A stretch of 64,000 nt of DNA from Clostridia bacterium (lineage in GTDB: Bacteria > Bacillota > Clostridia > Oscillospirales > Acutalibacteraceae): NCBI GenBank assembly GCA_017416345.1, contig JAFQCR010000001.1:47605-111604 (forward strand). Direction: 5' to 3'. Below, in pieces: positions 26,876-34,671 of the stretch (position 1 is the stretch's first letter; each line of letters begins with the position of its first letter). Made by a program: the position numbers and the translations under genes. Below the pieces are notes generated by a model, which ran no database searches, was not told where the DNA came from, and was given only the letters and a program-made list of their open reading frames with translations.

Positions 26876-27997
26876 ATGAGGCTATTTAAAATCATTTCCT
26901 TAGTGTTAAGTTTATTGCTTGTGATGTGTTGTGTGGGGTGTGGAGACAATATGAAAGAGCAGACAAATTCAAGTTCGATGATCGACAGCGTTTCATCAAA
27001 TAACCAATCTGTGTCAGATAATCTTGAGAGCGATACCTCAAGTGTTGGTTCGGATGTATCGTCCGACAACACATCGAGCACAGGCTCGACTGTGGATCCG
27101 GCAACCTGTTCTCACAGCTATGAGAGTAGTATTACAAAACATCCAAGAGTGTTAGATGAGGGTGAAAAAACCTTTACCTGCAAGCTTTGCAAGCATACAT
27201 ATACCGAAAAGCTCCCTAAAACAAAGACCTTGAAGGTTTTGGCTCTGGGAAACAGTTTCAGTGTTGATGCAATGGAGTATCTTTGGGACATTGCCAACAA
27301 TGCCGGTGTTGAGAATATTGTTCTCGGAAACATTAATATTTCAGGTTGTAGTCTTGATATGCATTGGGATAATATAGTTAATGATACAACTGTTAGCTAT
27401 AAGAAAAATACAACCGGAACATGGAAAGGGAAGCGTAGTACCGTTGCAGAAGTTTTGGCCGACGAAGAATGGGATATTATTTCACTTCAGCAAAACTCGG
27501 CTAACAGCGCTTTCCCCGATACCTATGGTAATTTAAATAATCTTGTAAACTATATTTCCGTCTGCGAGCCCAATGCAAGGATAGTGTGGCATCTGACGTG
27601 GTCATATCAACACACCTCCAAAAAAGAATTTTTCAAGGAATTTGACCGTGACCCGATAAAGATGTATAATGCGATAGTCAGCACATATAAAGAAAAGGTA
27701 GAACCGTGCGAGCTTATTACAAGTGTCACTCCCAGCGGAACCGCTGTTCAGAATTTGAGAAGCTCTTATATCGGTGATACTATAACCCGTGATGGCTTTC
27801 ATATGAGCTACAGCTACGGCCGATACATTATTGGTTTGACCTGGTTTGCAGCCTTAACCGGCGGAAATGTTGATGATGTAACGTGGTTGCCTAGCGATTA
27901 CCCCGAGATGGCCGATGACCTTCCCGTTATTCGTCAGTCGGTCAAGGATGCAATAAAAACTCCGCTGGCCATAACACAACAGGCAAAAGAAAAGTAA
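26876..27997 (+). CDS. DUF4886 SGNH-type lipoprotein, array member 4
   Basis: 373 residues. Start is the ATG after AAAAGGTGATAATT; a GTG nine bases earlier overlaps the binding site. Lipobox CCVGC (Cys22), long Ser/Asp linker, Cys module (CSH ... CKLC) and complete DUF4886 domain (LGNSFSVDAMEYLW, SGCSLDMHW, SLQQNSA, TRDGFHMS). Base composition is more AT-rich than members 1-3. From the end of the linker to the stop it is nearly the same as the 3' third of member 5, at DNA level. Confidence 0.82.
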   Translation: MRLFKIISLVLSLLLVMCCVGCGDNMKEQTNSSSMIDSVSSNNQSVSDNLESDTSSVGSDVSSDNTSSTGSTVDPATCSHSYESSITKHPRVLDEGEKTFTCKLCKHTYTEKLPKTKTLKVLALGNSFSVDAMEYLWDIANNAGVENIVLGNINISGCSLDMHWDNIVNDTTVSYKKNTTGTWKGKRSTVAEVLADEEWDIISLQQNSANSAFPDTYGNLNNLVNYISVCEPNARIVWHLTWSYQHTSKKEFFKEFDRDPIKMYNAIVSTYKEKVEPCELITSVTPSGTAVQNLRSSYIGDTITRDGFHMSYSYGRYIIGLTWFAALTGGNVDDVTWLPSDYPEMADDLPVIRQSVKDAIKTPLAITQQAKEK

Positions 27998-28036
27998 TCC
28001 AAACCCCGAGGACTTTTCGTCCTCGGGGTTTGGATT
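27998..28036 (+). terminator. Intrinsic terminator after array member 4
   Basis: Long stem ATCCAAACCCCGAGGAC / GTCCTCGGGGTTTGGAT around TTTTC. A variant of the hairpins at 26745 and 30860. Confidence 0.85.
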
Positions 28037-28076
28037 TATGCATTTAAAGTTATACCACCCACACATTATTATATTA

Positions 28077-28105
28077 TGTACAAGTGAGTGAACGAATGAT
28101 ATACT
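28077..28105 (+). promoter_or_regulatory. Relic or second promoter upstream of array member 5
   Basis: TGTACA (28077-28082), 17-base spacer, TATACT (28100-28105), matching the promoter of member 4 with similar flanks. A better placed promoter follows at 28182, so this one may be a leftover of the duplication. Confidence 0.5.
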
Positions 28106-28136
28106 GACCATCCCGCTTCGTCAACAGCAGATTTGT

Positions 28137-28180
28137 GCATACAGACAGCATTTTTGCGCATACAGACAGCAGAAAAATGC
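28137..28180. repeat. Tandem 14-base repeats and an overlapping inverted repeat
   Basis: GCATACAGACAGCA occurs at 28137-28150 and 28158-28171 (period 21). GCATTTTT (28148-28155) and AAAAATGC (28173-28180) form an inverted repeat that ends two bases before the -35 of the member 5 promoter. Position fits a regulator site. Confidence 0.6.
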
Positions 28181-28181
28181 A

Positions 28182-28210
28182 TTGCAATATTTTTGCCGTT
28201 TTGATATACT
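28182..28210 (+). promoter_or_regulatory. Main promoter of array member 5
   Basis: TTGCAA (28182-28187), 17-base spacer, TATACT (28205-28210), 38 bases before the ATG. Confidence 0.7.
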
Positions 28211-28248
28211 TTATTTGTAAAAATATTCATTTCGAAAGGATGGACACT

Positions 28249-30855
28249 ATGAAACGTAAGCTTTTAAGTCTGATACTTTGCATCTGTATGTTGGTTTCGG
28301 TCGTTTCCGTGGGACTGGTCGGCAGTACCTCGGCCAAAACCGTGACCACATACCTTGACAAGGTATCACTCACCTTTGACGGTGATGCCCCTTACGGCAT
28401 ACCCGTTCACCGTGGCGTTAAAGTCCTCGCTTATGAAAACGGTTACGCCAAGCTGCAAAACAACGCCAAGGGTGGCGGTACAGCCTATATAGGCAAGGAC
28501 GGCACCGTTGGTGCTTCGCCTGCTTATTACAAAAACGATACTGCCGAGGTCCTTGCCGAGGCAAAAAGCAATCTGTTTATGTGCGAGGCAGGTAAGACCT
28601 ACAGATTGAAATTCGATTTTAAATACCTTGCAGGTACAGGTGGTTTAACAAAGAAGGTTTCTATTTGGTTACATCCCGATCCCACCGCAACATCGATCAG
28701 CGATTATGATTTAAGTGACCGTGCAACACTTGTTGAATCGCAGGCCGCAACGATGACGATTGCTGAGACCGAAACCGTTTTGACCGAGGATACCGAGTGG
28801 GCTACCGCTTACTACATCTTTACGGTCAACGACGACCAGACCGACGGTGTTGCTATAGGTATGCATCCCGGTTACAGCGCCACCTATGCATCGCTTCTCG
28901 CCATTGACAACCTCACTATCAGCGAGGTTGCCGAAGGCCTTGAGTATAACGAAAGCCGCCTGCACACTATGGACGATGCAACCAATGATGCCTATATAGT
29001 TGGTTCGGGTTGTAATGATGGCACTGCCTTGGTTGATAATTATGACGAGGAACACGGAAGTGTTCTGAAGCTGGTCGGCGGCGACTATGCCCGTCTTGGA
29101 TTTGAAGACCTTGATGTTAAGCAGAATCGTAAATATTATGTTTATTTTGATGCCAAGGCTGAAACCGATAACGCTCAGCCGGTAATGGTATTGGGTGTTA
29201 ACGGCTCGGGTACCAAATCCTGCCGTTTCTTCTTCATGGGCTACCAGACCCCTTACGACAAAGGTGCTTCATTCTTTATTGACGGTAAGCAGGTTACAGC
29301 CGCAAACCTCAAATTCTCGACCGAATGGCAGCGCTATGGTATTGTTATTGATACATCCAATGAGGAACTGCTTGCAAAAATCACCGCCTACAAAGCAAAC
29401 TTCTGGAACAGCGCCATCCACTTCCTCTTTGGTGTAAGCGGTGCAACAGCTTACTTCGATAACGTGCAGATAATTGAGGTTCAGACCATCCCCGATGCAG
29501 TTCCCGCTGAGAACGATGCCTCGGCCGCCGCTTCTATCCGTACCGAAAAGAAGGCGGCCGACAACAACGGTGTTTACCGTTCAGCAGGTCTCAGATTCAG
29601 AGGCACTATTGACAACAGCGTAAAGGAGACTGCCGATGAGATCGGCTTCCTTGTAGCCCCCTCCTCCTCTGTTATGGCTGACACCGATTGGTACAAGCTT
29701 GAAAGCGGTCTTAACCCCATTGTCAGACAGGGTGTTTGCTACGAAAAGAACGGCAAAGATATTGTTTATGAGCAGGGCACCAATCAGACCGCATATCAGA
29801 TGATACTCACCGGACTTTCGACCGAGGATGGCAAGACGGCTTATATGAGACGCTTCACTGCCGTTATGTACGTAAAATCGGGCGAAACCTACACCTATTA
29901 CGCATTGGGCGAAACCTCCTACAATCAGGTAGCCGCAACCTGTAATGTTATGAATATTAAGATCGATACACTGTCTCATTACTATGAGAGCAGTATCACC
30001 AAATACCCGAGCGCGTTTGAAGAGGGTGAAAAAACCTTTATCTGCAAGTTTTGCAAGCATACATATACCGAAAAGCTCCCTAAAACCTTCAAGGTTTTAG
30101 CGTTTGGAAACAGCTTCAGCGCTGATGCAATGGCGTATCTTTGGGACATTGCCAACAATGCCGGTGTTGAGAATATTGTTCTCGGAAACATTAATATTTC
30201 AGGTTGCAGTCTTGATACGCATTGGGATAATATAGTTAATGGTGTAACTGTTAACTATAGGAAAAACACAACCGGAACATGGGAAGGGGCGAGTATTACC
30301 GTTGCAGAAGTTTTGGCTGACGAAGAATGGGATATTATTTCACTTCAGCAAAACTCGGCTAACAGCGCTTTCCCCGATACCTATGGTAATTTAAATAATC
30401 TTGTAAACTATATTTCCGACTGCGAGCCTAATGCAAGGATAGTGTGGCATCTGACATGGTCATATCAACACACCTCCCAGAAAGAAGTTTTCGAGGAATT
30501 TGACCGTGACCCGATAAAGATGTATAATGCGATAGTCAGTACGTATAAAGAAAAGGTAGAACCGTGCGAGCTTATTACAAGTGTTACTCCCAGCGGAACT
30601 GCTGTTCAGAATTTGAGAAGCTCTTATATCGGTGATACTATAACCCGTGATGGCTTTCATATGAGCTACAGCTACGGCCGATACCTTGTTGGATTGACCT
30701 GGTTTGCAGCCTTAACCGGCGGAGATGTTGATAGTATAACATGGGTGCCTAGCGATTATCCCGAGCTGGCCGATGACCTTCCCGTTATCCGTCAGTCGGT
30801 CAAGGATGCCATAAAAACCCCATTTGCTATAACGCAGCAAGCAACCACAAAGTAA
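28249..30855 (+). CDS. Secreted fusion: beta-sandwich surface protein + DUF4886, array member 5
   Basis: 868 residues. Start is the ATG after GAAAGGA. The signal peptide ends at STSA (about residue 31) without a lipobox, so the protein is released or held otherwise. Residues about 32-440 look like two carbohydrate-binding-type beta-sandwiches (Tyr, Asp and Gly-rich, each closing with a phrase such as YFDNVQIIEV), followed by a module of about 130 residues with SAGLRFRGTID and YALGETSYNQV. From about residue 576 the protein becomes DUF4886 and nearly copies member 4. At the joint the first Cys of the Cys module is lost (LSHYYE instead of CSHSYE), leaving only CKFC. Ser, Asp and His of the catalytic blocks are kept. 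Confidence 0.82.
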   Translation: MKRKLLSLILCICMLVSVVSVGLVGSTSAKTVTTYLDKVSLTFDGDAPYGIPVHRGVKVLAYENGYAKLQNNAKGGGTAYIGKDGTVGASPAYYKNDTAEVLAEAKSNLFMCEAGKTYRLKFDFKYLAGTGGLTKKVSIWLHPDPTATSISDYDLSDRATLVESQAATMTIAETETVLTEDTEWATAYYIFTVNDDQTDGVAIGMHPGYSATYASLLAIDNLTISEVAEGLEYNESRLHTMDDATNDAYIVGSGCNDGTALVDNYDEEHGSVLKLVGGDYARLGFEDLDVKQNRKYYVYFDAKAETDNAQPVMVLGVNGSGTKSCRFFFMGYQTPYDKGASFFIDGKQVTAANLKFSTEWQRYGIVIDTSNEELLAKITAYKANFWNSAIHFLFGVSGATAYFDNVQIIEVQTIPDAVPAENDASAAASIRTEKKAADNNGVYRSAGLRFRGTIDNSVKETADEIGFLVAPSSSVMADTDWYKLESGLNPIVRQGVCYEKNGKDIVYEQGTNQTAYQMILTGLSTEDGKTAYMRRFTAVMYVKSGETYTYYALGETSYNQVAATCNVMNIKIDTLSHYYESSITKYPSAFEEGEKTFICKFCKHTYTEKLPKTFKVLAFGNSFSADAMAYLWDIANNAGVENIVLGNINISGCSLDTHWDNIVNGVTVNYRKNTTGTWEGASITVAEVLADEEWDIISLQQNSANSAFPDTYGNLNNLVNYISDCEPNARIVWHLTWSYQHTSQKEVFEEFDRDPIKMYNAIVSTYKEKVEPCELITSVTPSGTAVQNLRSSYIGDTITRDGFHMSYSYGRYLVGLTWFAALTGGDVDSITWVPSDYPELADDLPVIRQSVKDAIKTPFAITQQATTK

Positions 30856-30859
30856 ACCA

Positions 30860-30889
30860 AAAACCGAGGATTTTTCGTCCTCGGTTTTG
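30860..30889 (+). terminator. Intrinsic terminator after array member 5
   Basis: AAAACCGAGGA / TCCTCGGTTTT with T run; third copy of the array terminator. Confidence 0.88.
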
Positions 30890-30893
30890 CTAT

Positions 30894-30922
30894 TTGCATT
30901 CATATCTTTAGTGTGGTACAAT
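30894..30922 (+). promoter_or_regulatory. Promoter of the small Cys protein
   Basis: TTGCAT (30894-30899), 17-base spacer, TACAAT (30917-30922), leaving a leader of about 85 bases. Confidence 0.65.
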
Positions 30923-31014
30923 AATTTTAAATAGTGTTTTACTGTGCGGTGAACGATGTTGATTGTACCCAAACGGACAAACGGTTCCCAAAATATTTGA
31001 AGGAGATATGAAAT

Positions 31015-31266
31015 ATGGTTGATAAAAACGATTGGAGACTGACAAATCAAGAAGAGTATTTGTCCGAAGTAAAGGTGAAAAGAGTTGAGTTTAAAGCTGC
31101 TGAACAACGGTTAGATCATTGTCATTGTGCTTTTTGCTGGGATAAATTCAGTGAATATGAGGGTGATTTGCGTAACGGTTACCGTACAAATGATGGTCGA
31201 TATTGGATATGTGAAGAATGCTACAACGATTTTAAGGAAATGTTCCGCTTTGAATTGGAACATTAA
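31015..31266 (+). CDS. Small zinc-ribbon-like protein of unknown function
   Basis: 83 residues, start ATG after AAGGAG. DWRLTNQEEYL at the N-terminus and the pattern HCHCAFCWDKFSEYEG ... YWICEECYNDF recall a widespread small clostridial protein. The CAFC and CEEC pairs can bind one zinc ion. Strongly charged, no membrane segment. No function known; a protein-protein or nucleic acid adaptor is possible. It stands alone with its own promoter. Confidence 0.75.
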   Translation: MVDKNDWRLTNQEEYLSEVKVKRVEFKAAEQRLDHCHCAFCWDKFSEYEGDLRNGYRTNDGRYWICEECYNDFKEMFRFELEH

Positions 31267-31352
31267 TGGTTGTTTATCTTTATAAAAATTTTTTTGAGTT
31301 TAAAAATCAATACAGCATTTTCCACAAACCTTGATTTTCCTTAAAATTTTTG

Positions 31353-31381
31353 TTGACTGTTGGGGGATTTTCTATTATAAT
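31353..31381 (+). promoter_or_regulatory. Promoter of guaB
   Basis: TTGACT (31353-31358), 17-base spacer, TATAAT (31376-31381), in a strongly AT-rich stretch; leader about 75 bases with no riboswitch fold that I could recognise. Confidence 0.85.
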
Positions 31382-31463
31382 ATTAAAAATATAAATGATA
31401 TAATTGCATATTATATATTTTTAAATTTTAATTTTCATTTTTATAAAAACGGAGGAATTAAAA

Positions 31464-32969
31464 ATGGCAACCTTTATCAACGAACCTTCGCATACCTTTA
31501 ACGAGTATCTGCTTATCCCCGGATACTCTTCAAGCGAATGCATCCCCGCAAACGTCAGCCTCAAAACACCGCTTGTAAAGTTCAAGAAGGGTGAGGAATC
31601 GGCTATCACCATGAACATCCCCATGGTTTCGGCAATCATGCAGTCGGTCTCGGGTGACAGACTTGCAATTGCACTGGCAACCGAGGGCGGTGTTTCCTTC
31701 ATCTACGGCTCACAGTCGGTAGAGGATGAGGCCGCTATGGTAGCGCGTGCTAAGAACCACAAGGCGGGCTTTGTTAAGAGCGATTCCAACGTTAAGCCCA
31801 CCGATACTATGGCCGACGTTGTAGCTTTGAAGGAAAAGACCGGCCACTCCACCGTTGCCGTTACCGATGACGGTACTGCCGACGGCAAGCTTTTGGGTAT
31901 CGTTACCGGCCGTGACTACCGTGTCAGCCGTATGGACCCCGCAACTCCCGTAAGTGCATTTATGACTCCGTTTGAAAAACTGATCGTTGCCAAAGAGGGT
32001 ACCAGCCTTAAAGAGGCCAACGATATTATCTGGGATAACAAGCTCAATTCTTTGCCCATCATCAACGATAAGCAGCAGCTTTGCTATATGGTCTTCCGTA
32101 AGGACTATGACACCCACAAGCAGAACCCCAACGAGCTGCTTGATGCCTCCAAGAGATACGTTGTCGGTGCAGGTATCAACACCCGTGACTATGCCGAGCG
32201 TGTTCCCGCACTTGTTGAAGCAGGTGCCGATGTTCTTTGTATCGACTCGTCCGAAGGCTTCTCCGAGTGGCAGAAGCTGACCATCGAGTGGATCCGTGAG
32301 CGTTACGGTGACACCGTTAAGGTCGGTGCAGGTAACGTTGTTGATGCTGAAGGCTTCCGTTTCTTGGCTGACTGCGGTGCTGATTTTATCAAGGTCGGTA
32401 TCGGCGGCGGTTCTATCTGTATCACCCGTGAGACCAAGGGTATCGGCCGTGGACAGGCCACCGCTCTGATCGAGGTCTGCAAGGCACGTGACGAGTATTT
32501 CAAGGAGACCGGTGTTTATGTCCCCGTTTGCTCTGACGGCGGTATCGTTTACGACCACCATATTACTCTTGCACTTGCAATGGGTGCCGATTTTGTAATG
32601 CTCGGCCGTTATTTTGCACGTTTCGATGAAAGCCCCACAAACAAGGTCAACATCGGCGGCAACTACTTCAAGGAGTATTGGGGTGAGGGCTCGGCCAGAG
32701 CACGTAACTGGCAGAGATACGACCTCGGCGGCGATAAGAAGCTTTCCTTTGAAGAGGGTGTTGACTCCTACGTTCCGTATGCAGGAACGCTCAAGGACAA
32801 CGTTGCTCTGTCGCTTTCCAAGGTTAAGTCCACTATGTGCAACTGTGGCGCTTTGACCATCCCCGAATTGCAGCAGAAGGCCAAGCTCACCCTCGTTTCG
32901 GCAACAAGTATCGTCGAGGGCGGCGCTCACGACGTTATCCAGAAGGAAAAGAGCACAGCAATTAAATAA
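31464..32969 (+). CDS. guaB: IMP dehydrogenase
   Basis: 501 residues; oxidises IMP to XMP, the first committed step to GMP. TIM-barrel catalytic domain interrupted by a CBS pair (about residues 95-225). The active-site loop is [20 protein letters not shown] with the catalytic Cys; most bacterial enzymes read GSICTTR at this point. [23 protein letters not shown] and a long flap ([11 protein letters not shown]) follow. The sequence is nearer to a clostridial side branch with a slightly longer C-terminus than to the E. coli type. Start ATG after CGGAGG, monocistronic with a UUCG-loop terminator. Confidence 0.93.
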   Translation: MATFINEPSHTFNEYLLIPGYSSSECIPANVSLKTPLVKFKKGEESAITMNIPMVSAIMQSVSGDRLAIALATEGGVSFIYGSQSVEDEAAMVARAKNHKAGFVKSDSNVKPTDTMADVVALKEKTGHSTVAVTDDGTADGKLLGIVTGRDYRVSRMDPATPVSAFMTPFEKLIVAKEGTSLKEANDIIWDNKLNSLPIINDKQQLCYMVFRKDYDTHKQNPNELLDASKRYVVGAGINTRDYAERVPALVEAGADVLCIDSSEGFSEWQKLTIEWIRERYGDTVKVGAGNVVDAEGFRFLADCGADFIKVGIGGGSICITRETKGIGRGQATALIEVCKARDEYFKETGVYVPVCSDGGIVYDHHITLALAMGADFVMLGRYFARFDESPTNKVNIGGNYFKEYWGEGSARARNWQRYDLGGDKKLSFEEGVDSYVPYAGTLKDNVALSLSKVKSTMCNCGALTIPELQQKAKLTLVSATSIVEGGAHDVIQKEKSTAIK

Positions 32970-32981
32970 TTGTAACACTTC

Positions 32982-33009
32982 AACGGACGGCTTCGGCCGT
33001 CCGTTTTTT
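32982..33009 (+). terminator. guaB terminator with UUCG tetraloop
   Basis: AACGGACGGC-TTCG-GCCGTCCGTT followed by T. Its right half is repeated at 33124-33143. Confidence 0.92.
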
Positions 33010-33143
33010 GCGGAACATCACATTGCTTCCGCAAAACGGCAACTTGTGAATCACCCCAAACAGAACCTCCCTCTGACGAGGGAGGTGGCAAAACTAAGTT
33101 TTGACGGAGGGAGAGATAAAACAGCTTCGGCCGTCCGTTTTTT
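32990..33143. repeat. Short hairpin element flanked by 20-bp direct repeats
   Basis: The 20-mer GCTTCGGCCGTCCGTTTTTT stands at 32990-33009 and again at 33124-33143. Between them lies a unit with hairpins CCTCCCTC/GAGGGAGG (33066-33085) and CAAAACT/AGTTTTG, then ACGGAGGGAG. The hairpin order is like one half of the element at 18199-18323. It looks like a mobile repeat that came into the guaB terminator and duplicated part of it. Confidence 0.7.
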
Positions 33144-33186
33144 ATGCGGCCTTTTTCACAAAATCACTCAAATTGTAAAATATTAC

Positions 33187-33215
33187 TTGCAATGTGTGTT
33201 GATTTATGGTACGAT
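33187..33215 (+). promoter_or_regulatory. Promoter of the CNNM/CorC-type gene
   Basis: TTGCAA (33187-33192), 17-base spacer, TACGAT (33210-33215). Confidence 0.65.
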
Positions 33216-33270
33216 TACTCTGCACAACTGTGTTGTGTAAAAATATATTTTTATTAGGAGGGGTTCCATT

Positions 33271-34554
33271 TTGGATCCGGACAGTTGGCCGCAGATAATA
33301 TTACTTGTTATTCTTGTAGCCTTTTCGGCGTTCTTTTCAGCGTCCGAAACATCATTCACATCACTCAATAAGATCAGGCTGAAGATGATGGCCGATGAGG
33401 GTAACAGCAGAGCATCCCTGGCATATTCTCTTACCGAGAATTATGACAAAATGCTTTCTACCGTGCTTATCGGTAACAACATTGTCAACATTGCCGCAAC
33501 CTCGGTCGCAACCATTCTTTTCATCGACCTGTTAAAAAGTGAAAGCCTCGGTTCGACCGTTTCTACCGTGGTAATGACGGTGGCGGTACTCATTTTCGGT
33601 GAGGTAACACCTAAAAGCATCGCCAAGGAAAAGCCTGAAAAATTCGCCTGCTTTGCGGCACCGTTTTTGAAGGCGCTGATGCTTATTTTCACTCCGTTCG
33701 TTGCATTCTTTGTTGTTTGGAAAAAGATGCTCAAAAAGCTTTTCCGTCTTGACAACAAGGACACGATCACGGGTGATGAGCTTATCAATATCGTTGATGA
33801 AGCCGAAGAAGGCGGCGGACTTGACGAGGAGGAAAGCGATCTTATCCGTTCGGCAATTTCGTTCAGCGAATGTCCCGTCAGCGATATCTTAACACCCCGT
33901 GTTGATATGGTCGCAGTTGACAAGAACGACAGCGTTGAGGAGATTGCAAAAGCCTTTGACGAATCGGGCTTTTCACGCTTGCCGGTATATGATGAGACCG
34001 TTGACAGCATCGTTGGAGTAATACATATCCGTGATTTCAACAAGCACGTTGTAGCCAACGGCGAATCGGTCGAATCCATTATTAAGGACACCGTTTTTGT
34101 TGCACGTCAGATGCCCATTAGTGAGCTTTTGAAGCTGTTGCAGTCCAAAAAGACCCATATGGCGGTCGTCTCCGACGAGTACGGCGGTACCATCGGTATT
34201 GCGACAATGGAGGATATCCTTGAGGAGCTTGTCGGCGAGATCTGGGACGAGTACGACGAGGTCGTTGAGGAATTTAAGGAAAATGAGGACGGCACCGTGA
34301 CCGTTCTTTGCGCCACCCAGCTTGACAAAATGTTTGAGTTCTTTGAACTTCAGGCTGACGAGGAATCCGAGTCGGTCTCGGTCGGCGGTTGGGTGCTTGA
34401 ACAGCTCGGCAAAATTGCCGAGGAGGGCGATGAGTTCGATTATGAGAACCTGCACGTCAAGGTCACCAAGGTTCAGGAACGCCGTGTGCTTGAGATAAAT
34501 GTTACCGTTCTGAAATCTGATGAGGATGAGGACGGGGAACCTAAGGAAGATTAA
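33271..34554 (+). CDS. Hemolysin-family CNNM/CorC membrane protein
   Basis: 427 residues. DUF21/CNNM transmembrane domain (about 1-170, opening PQIILLVILVAFSAFFSASETSF), a tandem CBS pair (about 195-330, TPRVDMVAVD to the second GxxxMEDILEELVGEIWDE), and a CorC/HlyC C-terminal domain ending in acidic residues. Homologues are Mg2+ (or Na+/Mg2+) efflux proteins that sense nucleotide through CBS. The start is TTG after TTAGGAGGGG; no ATG is better placed. Monocistronic. Confidence 0.9.
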   Translation: MDPDSWPQIILLVILVAFSAFFSASETSFTSLNKIRLKMMADEGNSRASLAYSLTENYDKMLSTVLIGNNIVNIAATSVATILFIDLLKSESLGSTVSTVVMTVAVLIFGEVTPKSIAKEKPEKFACFAAPFLKALMLIFTPFVAFFVVWKKMLKKLFRLDNKDTITGDELINIVDEAEEGGGLDEEESDLIRSAISFSECPVSDILTPRVDMVAVDKNDSVEEIAKAFDESGFSRLPVYDETVDSIVGVIHIRDFNKHVVANGESVESIIKDTVFVARQMPISELLKLLQSKKTHMAVVSDEYGGTIGIATMEDILEELVGEIWDEYDEVVEEFKENEDGTVTVLCATQLDKMFEFFELQADEESESVSVGGWVLEQLGKIAEEGDEFDYENLHVKVTKVQERRVLEINVTVLKSDEDEDGEPKED

Positions 34555-34571
34555 AAAGGATACAATTCCTT

Positions 34572-34599
34572 TGTAGGGAACGACGCCCTCGTCGTTCCG
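34572..34599. repeat. Perfect hairpin TGTAGGG-GAACGACG repeat
   Basis: GGAACGACG-CCCT-CGTCGTTCC, a perfect 9-bp stem preceded by TGTA. The TGTAGGGAA start is shared with the repeat at 44259-44310. Confidence 0.6.
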
Positions 34600-34611
34600 A
34601 AAAATGAAAAG

Positions 34612-34651
34612 AAAGGATCGGTCACAATTAAAACTGTGAGCGGTCCTTTTT
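34612..34651 (+). terminator. Intrinsic terminator after the CNNM/CorC-type gene
   Basis: AAAGGATCGGTCACA / TGTGAGCGGTCCTTT, 15-bp stem with one mismatch, then T. It ends about 20 bases before the next ATG, so the beta-helix gene either starts from a promoter within this hairpin region or needs readthrough. Confidence 0.8.
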
Positions 34652-34671
34652 GTGTTTTGGAGGCAAATTAA

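Noticed and set aside
31710-32978. Long minus-strand open frame opposite guaB
   Set aside because: Antisense shadow of a well-conserved gene; no binding site and no motifs.
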